From positions 1 through 15,562 of the forward strand of contig JANWJI010000107.1 in the NCBI GenBank assembly GCA_025449515.1: a stretch of DNA of 15,562 bases, read 5' to 3'. The position numbers and the translations under genes are program-made. Under the pieces are notes generated by a model. That model saw only the letters and a list, made by a program, of their open reading frames with translations. It was not told the DNA's origin and ran no database searches. The DNA is from Nitrososphaeraceae archaeon (GTDB lineage Archaea > Thermoproteota > Nitrososphaeria > Nitrososphaerales > Nitrososphaeraceae). Positions 6,377 to 12,980 of this stretch are shown here, in pieces (within the stretch, counting starts at the first letter, position 1; every line of letters begins with the position of its first letter).

Positions 6377-6555
6377 AAGATCTCCTCATCTTTTCGTATC
6401 CCACCCAAACCAGTCTTCACCTGGTTAGAACATTCGAGGCAGATGCTCTCGGAAAAGGGGAAGGTCTTTAAACAGTGTTTGCAAACTGGCCTCTTGCAAT
6501 TAGGACAGACTAGCGTGTATTTTCTAAGATTGCAGATGTAGCAAAGGCTCATCAT
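6373..6555 (-). CDS. Cys-rich zf-HIT-like zinc finger protein (60 aa)
   Basis: A 60-aa protein with four CxxC pairs: C5/C8, C17/C20, C25/C28 and C39/C42. The order and spacing (CYIC, then YTLVCPNCKRPVCKHCLKTF, then ICLEC) resemble the HIT-type or related cross-brace zinc fingers, which bind two zincs and usually mediate protein-protein contacts. The C-terminal tail is charged. The start codon is the ATG at 6555; a second ATG follows at codon 2. It stands about 77 nt downstream of a 59-aa gene on the same strand. Family membership is suggested by cysteine spacing alone, and function is unknown. Confidence 0.7.
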   Translation of the reverse strand: MMSLCYICNLRKYTLVCPNCKRPVCKHCLKTFPFSESICLECSNQVKTGLGGIRKDEEIF

Positions 6556-6632
6556 CAGTACTTTAGGCGAAAATGACGTAAAAGTTTATCGAATTATAAA
6601 CATCAGTTCAAAAACAACTAAAGTATTTTGTC

Positions 6633-6812
6633 CTATTCTTCAAAGACCCTTAGATCCAAAGGCTTTTTAATTTTTTTTGTGTACTTTGTTAAATAAGATC
6701 TAGCTTCACTTTCAGTATCGAACCGTGCTTCACCTCTAAACGATCCGTTTTCATCGATAAAGGATATTGCCGCCCATATTCCATTTTTTCCCATCTTCTT
6801 TACAACGAACAT
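6633..6812 (-). CDS. 59-aa hypothetical protein
   Basis: ATG at 6812, TAG at 6635-6633. The sequence has the look of a real small alpha/beta domain: MFVVKKMGKNGIWAAISFID (two strands), ENGSFRGEARFDTESEARSYL (strand then helix), then a Lys-rich stretch and a terminal strand PLDLRVFEE. An AT-rich TATA box at 6831-6842 is about 25 nt upstream, fitting a leaderless mRNA. There is no Cys, signal peptide or membrane segment. I do not recognise the family. The basic KKIKK stretch could suit nucleic-acid contact, but that is speculation. Confidence 0.65.
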   Translation of the reverse strand: MFVVKKMGKNGIWAAISFIDENGSFRGEARFDTESEARSYLTKYTKKIKKPLDLRVFEE

Positions 6813-6830
6813 CTATTAGGTATTGTAATG

Positions 6831-6842
6831 ATTAAATTAAAA
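6831..6842 (-). promoter_or_regulatory. TATA box of the 59-aa gene
   Basis: TTTTAATTTAAT on the minus strand, centred about 25 nt upstream of the ATG at 6812. Confidence 0.45.
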
Positions 6843-6974
6843 GATACTCCGATTAGCTCAAGGCTAGGCTAAAGCATGTCGAATATAATGTCCCCACAGA
6901 TCGTTACACATGAAATTACGCCAAATTGTAAGATGGGCAAAAGCATTGCAAGGTCTGTAATTAGTTTTAACGTA

Positions 6975-7388
6975 CTATCCGGTTACCAAAATCTTCAGTT
7001 GGGACATCTGAATGGGCTTTATTATGATCTTTATATCTTTGCCCTCGAAATATTTATCACGTTTCACTTCTTGATTTACTTCATCAAAGGCCGTTAGGAT
7101 AATGATTTTTGCCCTAGGATCTGCAACAAAGATCTCCTTGGCGGCCTTCAATCCGTTTTTAGATCCAGGTAGTTTGTAATCCATTATTAAAAAATCCGGT
7201 CGATATGATTTGTAATCAAGGAGGATTTCTTCAGCAGTGGTTGAGGTGGCCATGACTTCGCACCCATTCTTCCTGAGGTAATCTTTGTAAAGAATTAACA
7301 AATCCTCTTCATCCTCGACTATCATCACCTTCCTCGAGTTCGGAATATTTTTAAACTTCTTCATGTCATAATCGGATGCAATTCGCAT
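6975..7388 (-). CDS. stand-alone CheY-like response-regulator receiver
   Basis: A 137-aa protein made of one receiver domain and no output domain. The acidic pocket is in VMIVEDEED (E25, D26). The phosphoacceptor is D70 in FLIMDYKLPG. T99 in IIILTAF and K124 in IIIKPI complete the active site. An N-terminal extension of about 18 residues (rich in Lys, Asn and Asp) precedes the first strand; M9 is an alternative start. The gene follows aRF1 by only 9 nt on the same strand, so the two are probably co-transcribed. The receiver must act by protein-protein contact. No histidine kinase gene lies in this window. Confidence 0.93.
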   Translation of the reverse strand: MRIASDYDMKKFKNIPNSRKVMIVEDEEDLLILYKDYLRKNGCEVMATSTTAEEILLDYKSYRPDFLIMDYKLPGSKNGLKAAKEIFVADPRAKIIILTAFDEVNQEVKRDKYFEGKDIKIIIKPIQMSQLKILVTG

Positions 7389-7398
7389 AGGATATTGC

Positions 7399-8685
7399 TC
7401 AGCTTAAGGTATCCTTTGCCCTGAATCTAAGTATCGCACCTATCTTGCCTAGACTTGCTATTTGCATTCCCTCTTCAGATCTGCCTGATATGACCTCAAT
7501 CCTACTTCCAGTCATTGTTGTTAGTTCCTCTAAATAGTCAACTATGTCTTGCTCACTTGTTTCATAATCCAATCCTTGGCATGAAGGACAGGGAGTCGAA
7601 ATTAATTCCTGCTTCTCTGCGAATACTTTATTTTTATCTATAAATTTTTCGCTAGAATATCCGCACTTCTTACATCTAGATGTTATTCTCACGATGGAGA
7701 CATCATCAGTAACAATAACCAAGTCCACGGCACCATTTTGTAATGCCTTTATAATATCGATGAGCCCGTATATACCGAGTCCACTTTCTGAATGGACCTC
7801 ACTCATAAATCTCTTTACCAACTTCTTTTCTTCCATGAGCCTATATTCTGACATAATTCCTTGATCATTTATTTTGTCGACGATCTCTCTCACACCCTCA
7901 TCGCCCGAATATGACGTATCTAAAGTTGAAATGATGTTATTTTGTAGTCGGTAATCCAAGTACTCTTCCTTTAAAAAAGTCTCCTTTGTAGGACCTGGTC
8001 CTCCTATGATGATCCCCTTAACTCTATATTGTTCCACGAAAATAGTTTGTGCCCGATTTGCAACACGATGATAGTACTCGTTAAGTTCATTGTCTCTTAG
8101 TCGTTCAAACCTTCTGGCGGATTGACCTCCCTGTCTATGCTTACCAGCCACCCCTGAAGTGAGTTCATCAATGGTTTCCCATCGATCACCGGTTAGTACA
8201 CCCAATCCTGCTTCCTGAGTATCAAGAGCCAAAATAGCAATAACCCGATCGTCTTTTAGCATGTCTTTTATATGATCGATCCAAAAATGATCATCACATC
8301 TGTACAACTGGATCTGTACTGGCTTAGGGGGTATGACAGGGAAGATTTCTATTTTTTCGGTACCCAGGCCTTTACCAGTGGAAAGTGCGCCACAAAATAT
8401 AACAAGGCCATTCTCTGGTGTAGTTTTGTATAGCTTTAAATACTCAATCGTTCTGCTGAGTGCATCTTGAACGTGCGTTCTTGTGAGGTCAGATTTGATA
8501 TTTGATGCAGTCCCAGCCTCATCACGAAGTTGGGAGATAACGTCAAAGATAGGACGTCGTGGAGGAATATAGACCGTGACAAGCTCTGTGCCATGACCGC
8601 TAATCGTCGATAGTTCGTTCAGCATTTTTTTTAGCTTGTACCTTTTTACAGAGTCCCACTTCGTCTGCGTAGTCTCTTTACTCAT
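7399..8685 (-). CDS. prf1: archaeal peptide chain release factor aRF1
   Basis: This 428-aa class-I release factor recognises all three stop codons in the ribosomal A site and triggers peptidyl-tRNA hydrolysis. Stop-codon reading elements are NIKS (62-65) and YRCDDHF (128-134, the YxCxxxF motif). The hydrolysis motif is GGQ at 186-188 within GKHRQGGQSARRFERLR. The C-terminal domain carries two CxxC pairs (CKKCGYSSEKF and CPSCQG), a mini zinc domain found in aRF1. The length is typical. The ATG at 8685 has a TATA-like TTATATTA at about 8721-8728, so a short leader is likely. The response-regulator gene follows at once, and an HTH-CBS gene is divergent. Confidence 0.97.
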   Translation of the reverse strand: MSKETTQTKWDSVKRYKLKKMLNELSTISGHGTELVTVYIPPRRPIFDVISQLRDEAGTASNIKSDLTRTHVQDALSRTIEYLKLYKTTPENGLVIFCGALSTGKGLGTEKIEIFPVIPPKPVQIQLYRCDDHFWIDHIKDMLKDDRVIAILALDTQEAGLGVLTGDRWETIDELTSGVAGKHRQGGQSARRFERLRDNELNEYYHRVANRAQTIFVEQYRVKGIIIGGPGPTKETFLKEEYLDYRLQNNIISTLDTSYSGDEGVREIVDKINDQGIMSEYRLMEEKKLVKRFMSEVHSESGLGIYGLIDIIKALQNGAVDLVIVTDDVSIVRITSRCKKCGYSSEKFIDKNKVFAEKQELISTPCPSCQGLDYETSEQDIVDYLEELTTMTGSRIEVISGRSEEGMQIASLGKIGAILRFRAKDTLS

Positions 8686-8810
8686 AAATTATTCTGACAA
8701 AAAAAATTCTGCACGTAAGTAATATAAGGCTATCAAGCTAATTTCTGTAATTTTGTTATCTGATTTACCAGGTTTATAAGGTAATCTATCTCATAAACGA
8801 ACATCAGCTT
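8686..8810. promoter_or_regulatory. divergent promoter region between aRF1 and the HTH-CBS gene
   Basis: This 125-bp region carries a minus-strand TATA-like CTTATATTA near 8720-8728 for aRF1 and a plus-strand TTTATAAG at 8772-8779, about 35 nt before the ATG at 8811. A T8 run on the minus strand lies between the aRF1 TATA box and its ATG. The HTH-CBS protein could act here, but no clear inverted-repeat operator was seen. Confidence 0.4.
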
Positions 8811-9365
8811 ATGCTTCCTAGACTAGATTATATCAAGCAACTCCGGACAAAGCTGGGAATAACACAACGGAAGTTGGCAACTCAAGTTGGCATCAGTGCA
8901 TCAATGATCAATCAGATCGAAACTGGAAGATGTAAACCTAGTTATGAAACCGCCAAGAGAATTTTTGAATTCCTAAACTCCCTTGAGGGAAAATCATCTA
9001 TGAAAGCAGCTGATATCTGTAGCCGGACTTTAGTTTCGGTTCAGAAAAACGAATCTATACATGATGCAATTAGTAAGATGAGGAGTCATTCTATAAGCCA
9101 GCTCCCAGTCTTTGATGATGGAATAGTCGTAGGGATATTAAGTGAAGATCGACTTGCAAAAACGATTGCGGAAAGCAACAATAAAAACCTCAGTGATATG
9201 TCAATTGCGTCGGTGATGGAACCTTCGCCACCTATAGTCGATGTATCTACGCCGGCAAAAGCCTTAATTCCTTTGGTTAGATTTTCTAAGTGCGTTTTAG
9301 TAAGTGAGACTGGGAATGTAATTGGGGTAATCACTTTAACGGACACGTTAAAAATGGTAGAGTGA
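8811..9365 (+). CDS. XRE-type HTH transcriptional regulator with two CBS domains
   Basis: A 184-aa protein with an N-terminal XRE/Cro-type helix-turn-helix (about 5-60: LRTKLGITQRKLATQVGISA then MINQIETGRCKPSYETAKRI), followed by a CBS pair (about 65-183). CBS1 covers TLVSVQKNESIHDAISKM...PVFDDGIVVGILSEDRL, and CBS2 covers PPIVDVSTPAKALIPLV...VIGVITLTDTLK. CBS pairs bind adenine nucleotides or SAM, so the protein probably ties DNA binding to energy or metabolite state. This architecture is widespread in Archaea. The ATG at 8811 starts just before the HTH. It is divergent from aRF1 and convergent, with a 1-bp gap, with a Cys-rich micro-gene. The ligand and regulon are unknown. Confidence 0.94.
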   Translation: MLPRLDYIKQLRTKLGITQRKLATQVGISASMINQIETGRCKPSYETAKRIFEFLNSLEGKSSMKAADICSRTLVSVQKNESIHDAISKMRSHSISQLPVFDDGIVVGILSEDRLAKTIAESNNKNLSDMSIASVMEPSPPIVDVSTPAKALIPLVRFSKCVLVSETGNVIGVITLTDTLKMVE

Positions 9366-9366
9366 A

Positions 9367-9516
9367 TTATTCTTTGATGTCCTCCAATCCAATGCAGCAG
9401 TCTGCGCACTTGACGCATTCTGTACATAAGTTCACGGGACAATTCGGCTGCAATATCAGACCGCATAAGGCGCATTTCTTTTCAGAGACTGCCTCGATCA
9501 GGCCATTATTCTCCAC
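9367..9516 (-). CDS. 49-aa Cys-rich protein (GTG start)
   Basis: GTG at 9516-9514, TAA at 9369-9367. The protein begins MENNGLIEAVSEKKCALCGL and has eight cysteines: C15/C18, C26, C31/C34, C37 and C40/C41, in an LCTECVKCADCC run. This is dense enough for two zinc ions or an Fe-S cluster. A TATATA element at 9541-9547 sits about 27 nt upstream of the GTG, strong support for a leaderless GTG start. The same frame stays open upstream to 9606 and looks protein-like (SVDAEYVHV just before the GTG), but it holds no ATG, GTG or TTG. It ends 1 bp from the HTH-CBS stop codon, on the opposite strand. Family not recognised. Confidence 0.65.
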   Translation of the reverse strand: MENNGLIEAVSEKKCALCGLILQPNCPVNLCTECVKCADCCIGLEDIKE

Positions 9517-9540
9517 ATGAACATATTCTGCGTCGACACT

Positions 9541-9547
9541 ATATAAT
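9541..9547 (-). promoter_or_regulatory. TATA box of the Cys-rich 49-aa gene
   Basis: AATTATAT on the minus strand, about 27 nt upstream of the GTG at 9516. Its position decides between the GTG start and the longer open frame. Confidence 0.45.
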
Positions 9548-9625
9548 TCATAAAGACAATTACGCCTTACAATTGATGGCCTTAAAGAGAGTGGAACTAA
9601 GGTACTCTACAAAAACCACCTGATT

Positions 9626-10024
9626 TTAATGGGCTATGGCTTCACACATTTCTATCAAGACACCATTCATTGATTTCGGGTGAAAAAAGGTGATCTTCCT
9701 ATCATAGGAACCCTTCCGAACATCGCCCAGCATTCTAAGTCCATTACTGCATGCCCTTGAAACATCCTCTTCTATGTTATCTGCAGTGATGGCGATATGA
9801 TGAAGCCCCTCTCCATTCTGGTTAAGGAATTTATTTATAGGACTATCTTGGGCAGTAGGCTCCATCAATTCAATTCTTGTATCTTCCAAATTCAAGATAG
9901 CAACTTTTACCTTCTCCTTTGCGACATTTTCGATGTGCATCTTGTTTATTCTAATCAATTTTTCGTAGTTCTTCAAGGCCAGATCTATATTGTTTACTGC
10001 TATCGCAACATGATCAATTCTCAT
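9626..10024 (-). CDS. mce: methylmalonyl-CoA epimerase
   Basis: A 132-aa VOC-superfamily (glyoxalase fold) enzyme that racemises (S)- and (R)-methylmalonyl-CoA so that the B12-dependent mutase can act. It has the two beta-alpha-beta-beta-beta modules: MRIDHVAIAVNNIDLALKNY at the N-terminus with metal ligand His5, LHHIAITADNIEEDV in the middle with the second metal His, and GVLIEMCEAIAH at the C-terminus with the Glu ligand in LIEM. FHPKSMNGVLIE is a typical family segment. I chose the ATG at 10024 over an in-frame GTG at 10045, because the domain begins at MRIDH and a TATA-like box (10048-10056) is 28 nt upstream of this ATG. It lies near both mutase genes, on the same strand as the large subunit. 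Confidence 0.92.
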   Translation of the reverse strand: MRIDHVAIAVNNIDLALKNYEKLIRINKMHIENVAKEKVKVAILNLEDTRIELMEPTAQDSPINKFLNQNGEGLHHIAITADNIEEDVSRACSNGLRMLGDVRKGSYDRKITFFHPKSMNGVLIEMCEAIAH

Positions 10025-10047
10025 AATGTAGTACAAGAATTGCACTC

Positions 10048-10056
10048 ATTATTAAG
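10048..10056 (-). promoter_or_regulatory. TATA-like box of the epimerase gene
   Basis: CTTAATAAT on the minus strand, 28 nt upstream of the ATG at 10024, consistent with a leaderless mRNA. Confidence 0.4.
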
Positions 10057-10086
10057 CTACCATAAACAAGCTAGTCAGCGTTTACT

Positions 10087-10110
10087 GCCCACATCTTCGA
10101 TGGGCCTTTT
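10087..10110 (+). terminator. small hairpin followed by T-run
   Basis: GCC-CA-CATC-TTC-GATG-GGC can fold as a 4-bp stem with a 3-nt loop, extended by a 3-bp outer stem across a CA bulge. It is followed by CTTTT. It looks like a terminator, but no plus-strand gene ends just upstream. It lies between the epimerase promoter and the promoter of a basic micro-gene, so it could insulate them or be chance. Confidence 0.25.
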
Positions 10111-10127
10111 GATTTACCAGTGAAGAG

Positions 10128-10135
10128 TATATAAG
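10128..10135 (+). promoter_or_regulatory. strong TATA box upstream of the basic 32-aa ORF
   Basis: TATATAAG centred 27-28 nt before the ATG at 10159. This is near-ideal spacing for a leaderless archaeal transcript and the best evidence that the tiny ORF is expressed. Confidence 0.55.
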
Positions 10136-10158
10136 CCGCCTATATTGAACGTAAATAA

Positions 10159-10257
10159 ATGAAACGATCAGATCGAAGAACTCATGCTCACAGCTCTAAA
10201 CGCTATGGCAGCAAGAAATTTGCCAAAGCAGACAGACGGAGTCGAAATAAGATGTAG
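10159..10257 (+). CDS. 32-aa highly basic micro-protein
   Basis: ATG at 10159, TAG at 10255-10257. The product begins MKRSDRRTHAHSSKRYGSKK and continues with more Lys and Arg to a final RNKM. It has no Cys, no hydrophobic core and only Phe and Tyr as aromatics. The composition is like a ribosomal or RNA/DNA-binding tail peptide (compare the tiny basic eL41), although I see no sequence match to a named family. A strong TATA box at 10128-10135 gives the right spacing for a leaderless start. It lies alone in the gap between the epimerase and mutase genes, on the opposite strand to both. Too small for routine gene callers. Confidence 0.55.
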   Translation: MKRSDRRTHAHSSKRYGSKKFAKADRRSRNKM

Positions 10258-10330
10258 GTATGTTCGGTCCTTTCGCTATATAGTTTATCTTTAACCATCA
10301 ACCAATTGATTCCAAGGATTTTCGAAAAAC

Positions 10331-11914
10331 TTAGAATGATATCCGTGGCTGATAAGTACCGAATACTTGCTTGAACGAATTGTCGATTTCTCCTAACGTT
10401 ATGTGACTTTTAATGGCGTTTACGATATGCGGCATTACGTTGTCCTGTCCCTCAGCAACGACTATAAGTTTATTCAAGACTGCATCAACTTTCGATCTAT
10501 CGCGAGAGTTCTTGAAATCCTTTAGTCTCTTCACTTGTCGATCTTCAATCTTTGGATCTACGACGTTCAATATTGGTTCAACATTGGAAGAGTCTTGGAA
10601 TTTATTCACACCCACAATTACACGTTCATGTCGATCGATTTCTTCCTTGAGATGGTACGCGTTAGTTCGAATTTCATCTTGAAAGAACCCCTTCTCGACA
10701 GCAGCTAACGCTCCACCCATCCTTTCAATTCTTTTCAAATAATGCTCTACTCGCTCCTCAATCTCAGCAGTTAGATTTTCCACATAATATGAGCCTCCTA
10801 TAGGATCCACAGTTTTGGTAACTCCTGTTTCGGACGCTATCACCTGCTGTGTCCTAAGGGCTATCTTAACAGCCTCTTCAGTAGGGAGAGCCAGAGCCTC
10901 ATCTTTCGAATTTGTATGAAGAGATTGGCAGCCTCCTAGAACTGCGGCCAGAGCTTGGGTAGTAACTCTAATTATGTTATTGTCCACCTGCTGCGCAGTC
11001 AGGGACTCTCCACTAGTTTGGACATGAAACCTAAGATGGAGAGACTTCTCGTCCTCGGCATGGAATCGCTCTTTCATTATTTTGGAATATATTCGTCTAG
11101 CAGCTCTGAATTTAGCGATTTCCTCGAAGAATTCCATTGTACAACAGAAAAAAAATGACAGTCTAGGAGCAAATTGATCAACCGTCAATCCCCTCTCGAT
11201 GCATGTATCGATATATTCGATGGCATTAGCAAATGTAAATGCTAATTCCTGTACTGCATTCGCACCCGCTTCCCTCATGTGATACCCGGAAATACTAATT
11301 GGATACCAAAGCGGCACGTGTTGAGAGCAATATTGTATCATGTCTCCTATTAATCTTATAGACGGCTTAGGTGGATAGATATAGGTATTTCTAGCTATGT
11401 ATTCTTTGAGGATATCATTTTGTGTTGTTCCTCTTAATTGACTAGGGGATATGCCTTGAGATTCTCCAACCACTAAATACAATGAGAGGAGAGTAGAGGC
11501 TGTAGAATTTATCGTCATTGAAGTGCTTACCTTTTCAAGTGGTATGGAGTTAAAGCAGGTCATCATATCGTCGATAGAGCTAATAGCTACTCCAGTTCGA
11601 CCAACCTCCCCCTCAGCAGCAGAATCGTCAGAATCACGACCAGTCTGTGTCGGAAGATCAAATGCCAAAGACAGACCTGTTTGGCCGTGATCCAACAAAA
11701 ATTTGAATCTTTCATTCGTCTCCTCTGCACTGCCGAAGCCACTATACTGACGCATCGTCCAGAGTCTTTCTCTATACATCTTTGGGTAAATGCCTCTAGA
11801 GAAATACAAAATACCAGGCTCACTATCCTTGACTTTGTCTACAGGAACATCTCCCTTATTGTAGACCTCCTTAACAGGTATTCCTGAATCCGTCTTGACT
11901 GTCTTCGTACTCAT
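10331..11914 (-). CDS. mcmA: methylmalonyl-CoA mutase, large (catalytic) subunit
   Basis: This 527-aa TIM-barrel subunit carries out the radical interconversion of (R)-methylmalonyl-CoA and succinyl-CoA with adenosylcobalamin. Recognisable blocks are LWTMRQYSGFGSAEETN (51-67), GLSLAFDLPTQTG, STSMTINSTA, GTTQNDILKEYIARNTYI, SISGYHMREAGAN (substrate-pocket His), DQFAPRLSFFF, LGGCQSLHTNSKDEALALPT and VDPIGGSYYVE. Y57 in MRQY fits methylmalonyl-CoA mutase; 2-hydroxyisobutyryl-CoA mutases have Ile there. The C-terminal B12 domain is absent, as in the split archaeal enzymes, and is supplied by the gene at 12981. The ATG at 11914 abuts the meaB stop codon with no gap, so the two are co-transcribed and probably translationally coupled. 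Confidence 0.96.
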   Translation of the reverse strand: MSTKTVKTDSGIPVKEVYNKGDVPVDKVKDSEPGILYFSRGIYPKMYRERLWTMRQYSGFGSAEETNERFKFLLDHGQTGLSLAFDLPTQTGRDSDDSAAEGEVGRTGVAISSIDDMMTCFNSIPLEKVSTSMTINSTASTLLSLYLVVGESQGISPSQLRGTTQNDILKEYIARNTYIYPPKPSIRLIGDMIQYCSQHVPLWYPISISGYHMREAGANAVQELAFTFANAIEYIDTCIERGLTVDQFAPRLSFFFCCTMEFFEEIAKFRAARRIYSKIMKERFHAEDEKSLHLRFHVQTSGESLTAQQVDNNIIRVTTQALAAVLGGCQSLHTNSKDEALALPTEEAVKIALRTQQVIASETGVTKTVDPIGGSYYVENLTAEIEERVEHYLKRIERMGGALAAVEKGFFQDEIRTNAYHLKEEIDRHERVIVGVNKFQDSSNVEPILNVVDPKIEDRQVKRLKDFKNSRDRSKVDAVLNKLIVVAEGQDNVMPHIVNAIKSHITLGEIDNSFKQVFGTYQPRISF

Positions 11915-12850
11915 CTAACTTCTTGATACCTCCGTCAGGCTATCTGCCAATATCTCGGCGGCGCGATACGGATCGATCCGTTTGTGAACAAGTTCGTCAA
12001 CTAAATGATTGTACATATCATTTTTGTCCATTAACATCGTATAAAATTTTTGAGTGAGTTTGTCAATAACCATTTCCTTTAATTCAGACTCCAGCATTAC
12101 CTTTTCTTTTGCTTTGTAATTAATATTTTTTGAGCTTAACAGATTTGTTATTGTAAGGGCAAGCTCTTTGATCCCGTTTCCCGATCTGACTGACGTCTTA
12201 GCAATTGTGGGTTTCCTGTCAATGTCACCGACTAAATCTAGGATTGAATTGAATAGAGTCGTAGAGCCTTCGAGATCAGATTTATTAATAACGTATAAAT
12301 CTCCAATTTCGTTAAGCCCAGCTTTGATGGCTTGAATCTTGTCGCCTGTTTGTGGACTGAGAACTACGACAGTTAAATTGACTACATTGGCTATATCAAC
12401 TTCTACCTGCCCTGCACCAACGCTTTCTACCAACACTAATCCAAAGCCGGCCGCATCTAAGACTCTAATGACGTTTCTGAGTGATTTTGAGATTCCTCCT
12501 GAAGCTCCTCGGGAAGCCAAGCTCCTCATGAAAACATTCTCATCGTCAGAGATCCCTTCCATCCTAACTCTGTCTCCTAAAATAGCTCCCCCGGTCAAGG
12601 GACTAGAGGGGTCAACTGCAAGCACCGCAGTTTTATGACCTAGTTGTTGAAAATGAGTTATTAATTTTCCTATCAAAGAGCTCTTTCCAGCTCCTGCAGC
12701 ACCAGTAAATCCGACTGTTCTTGCGCCTCCTGTCATATTAAAAATTGCTTTGATCAGATCATGTGCTTCCGGTTCGTTATTGTCTATTATCGAGATGGCC
12801 TTGGCTAATGATCGCGGATCGGAATTAATAATCCCTTTTGCTAAATGCAA
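11915..12850 (-). CDS. meaB: MeaB/ArgK-type GTPase, chaperone of methylmalonyl-CoA mutase
   Basis: This 311-aa G3E-family GTPase gates adenosylcobalamin loading into, and protects, methylmalonyl-CoA mutase. Motifs are the P-loop GFTGAAGAGKSSL (47-59), AVDPSSPLTGGAILGDRVRM (Mg/switch region, about 79-98), the switch segment VESVGAGQVEVDI and NKSD for guanine specificity. The C-terminal dimerisation arm is helical (residues about 250-305). The start is TTG at 12850-12848. No ATG or GTG is in frame just upstream, and a TATA-like GTATTTAG at 12876-12883 is about 29 nt away, fitting a leaderless start. The older name ArgK (arginine kinase) is not supported by this context. It is the first gene of the meaB-mcmA pair. 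Confidence 0.95.
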   Translation of the reverse strand: MHLAKGIINSDPRSLAKAISIIDNNEPEAHDLIKAIFNMTGGARTVGFTGAAGAGKSSLIGKLITHFQQLGHKTAVLAVDPSSPLTGGAILGDRVRMEGISDDENVFMRSLASRGASGGISKSLRNVIRVLDAAGFGLVLVESVGAGQVEVDIANVVNLTVVVLSPQTGDKIQAIKAGLNEIGDLYVINKSDLEGSTTLFNSILDLVGDIDRKPTIAKTSVRSGNGIKELALTITNLLSSKNINYKAKEKVMLESELKEMVIDKLTQKFYTMLMDKNDMYNHLVDELVHKRIDPYRAAEILADSLTEVSRS

Positions 12851-12980
12851 TATAGCATATGCGTAAACAAAGATTCTAAATACCTTTTTGCTACCATGTA
12901 CCGATGGGAATAGATAAGGACTCGATGTCTGATCCTAGTTATGTTTAAACCTAATATACCTAATATCACTATTTCATACG
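12851..12980. promoter_or_regulatory. divergent promoter region of meaB-mcmA and mcmB
   Basis: This 130-bp region separates the minus-strand meaB-mcmA pair from the plus-strand small subunit. Candidate TATA boxes are GTATTTAG (minus, 12876-12883) and CTAATATA (plus, 12951-12958), each 26-29 nt from its start codon. A shared regulator could adjust both halves of the mutase here. No clear operator repeat was seen. Confidence 0.45.

Noticed and set aside
6876..7097. 73-codon plus-strand frame with a hydrophobic C-terminus
   Set aside because: Its second half is antisense to the response-regulator receiver. The hydrophobic end comes from reading Lys/Glu-rich codons backwards.
12339..12638. 99-codon plus-strand frame inside meaB
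   Set aside because: Antisense of the conserved MeaB GTPase core, with Thr/Ser/Pro-rich low-complexity composition and no motif.
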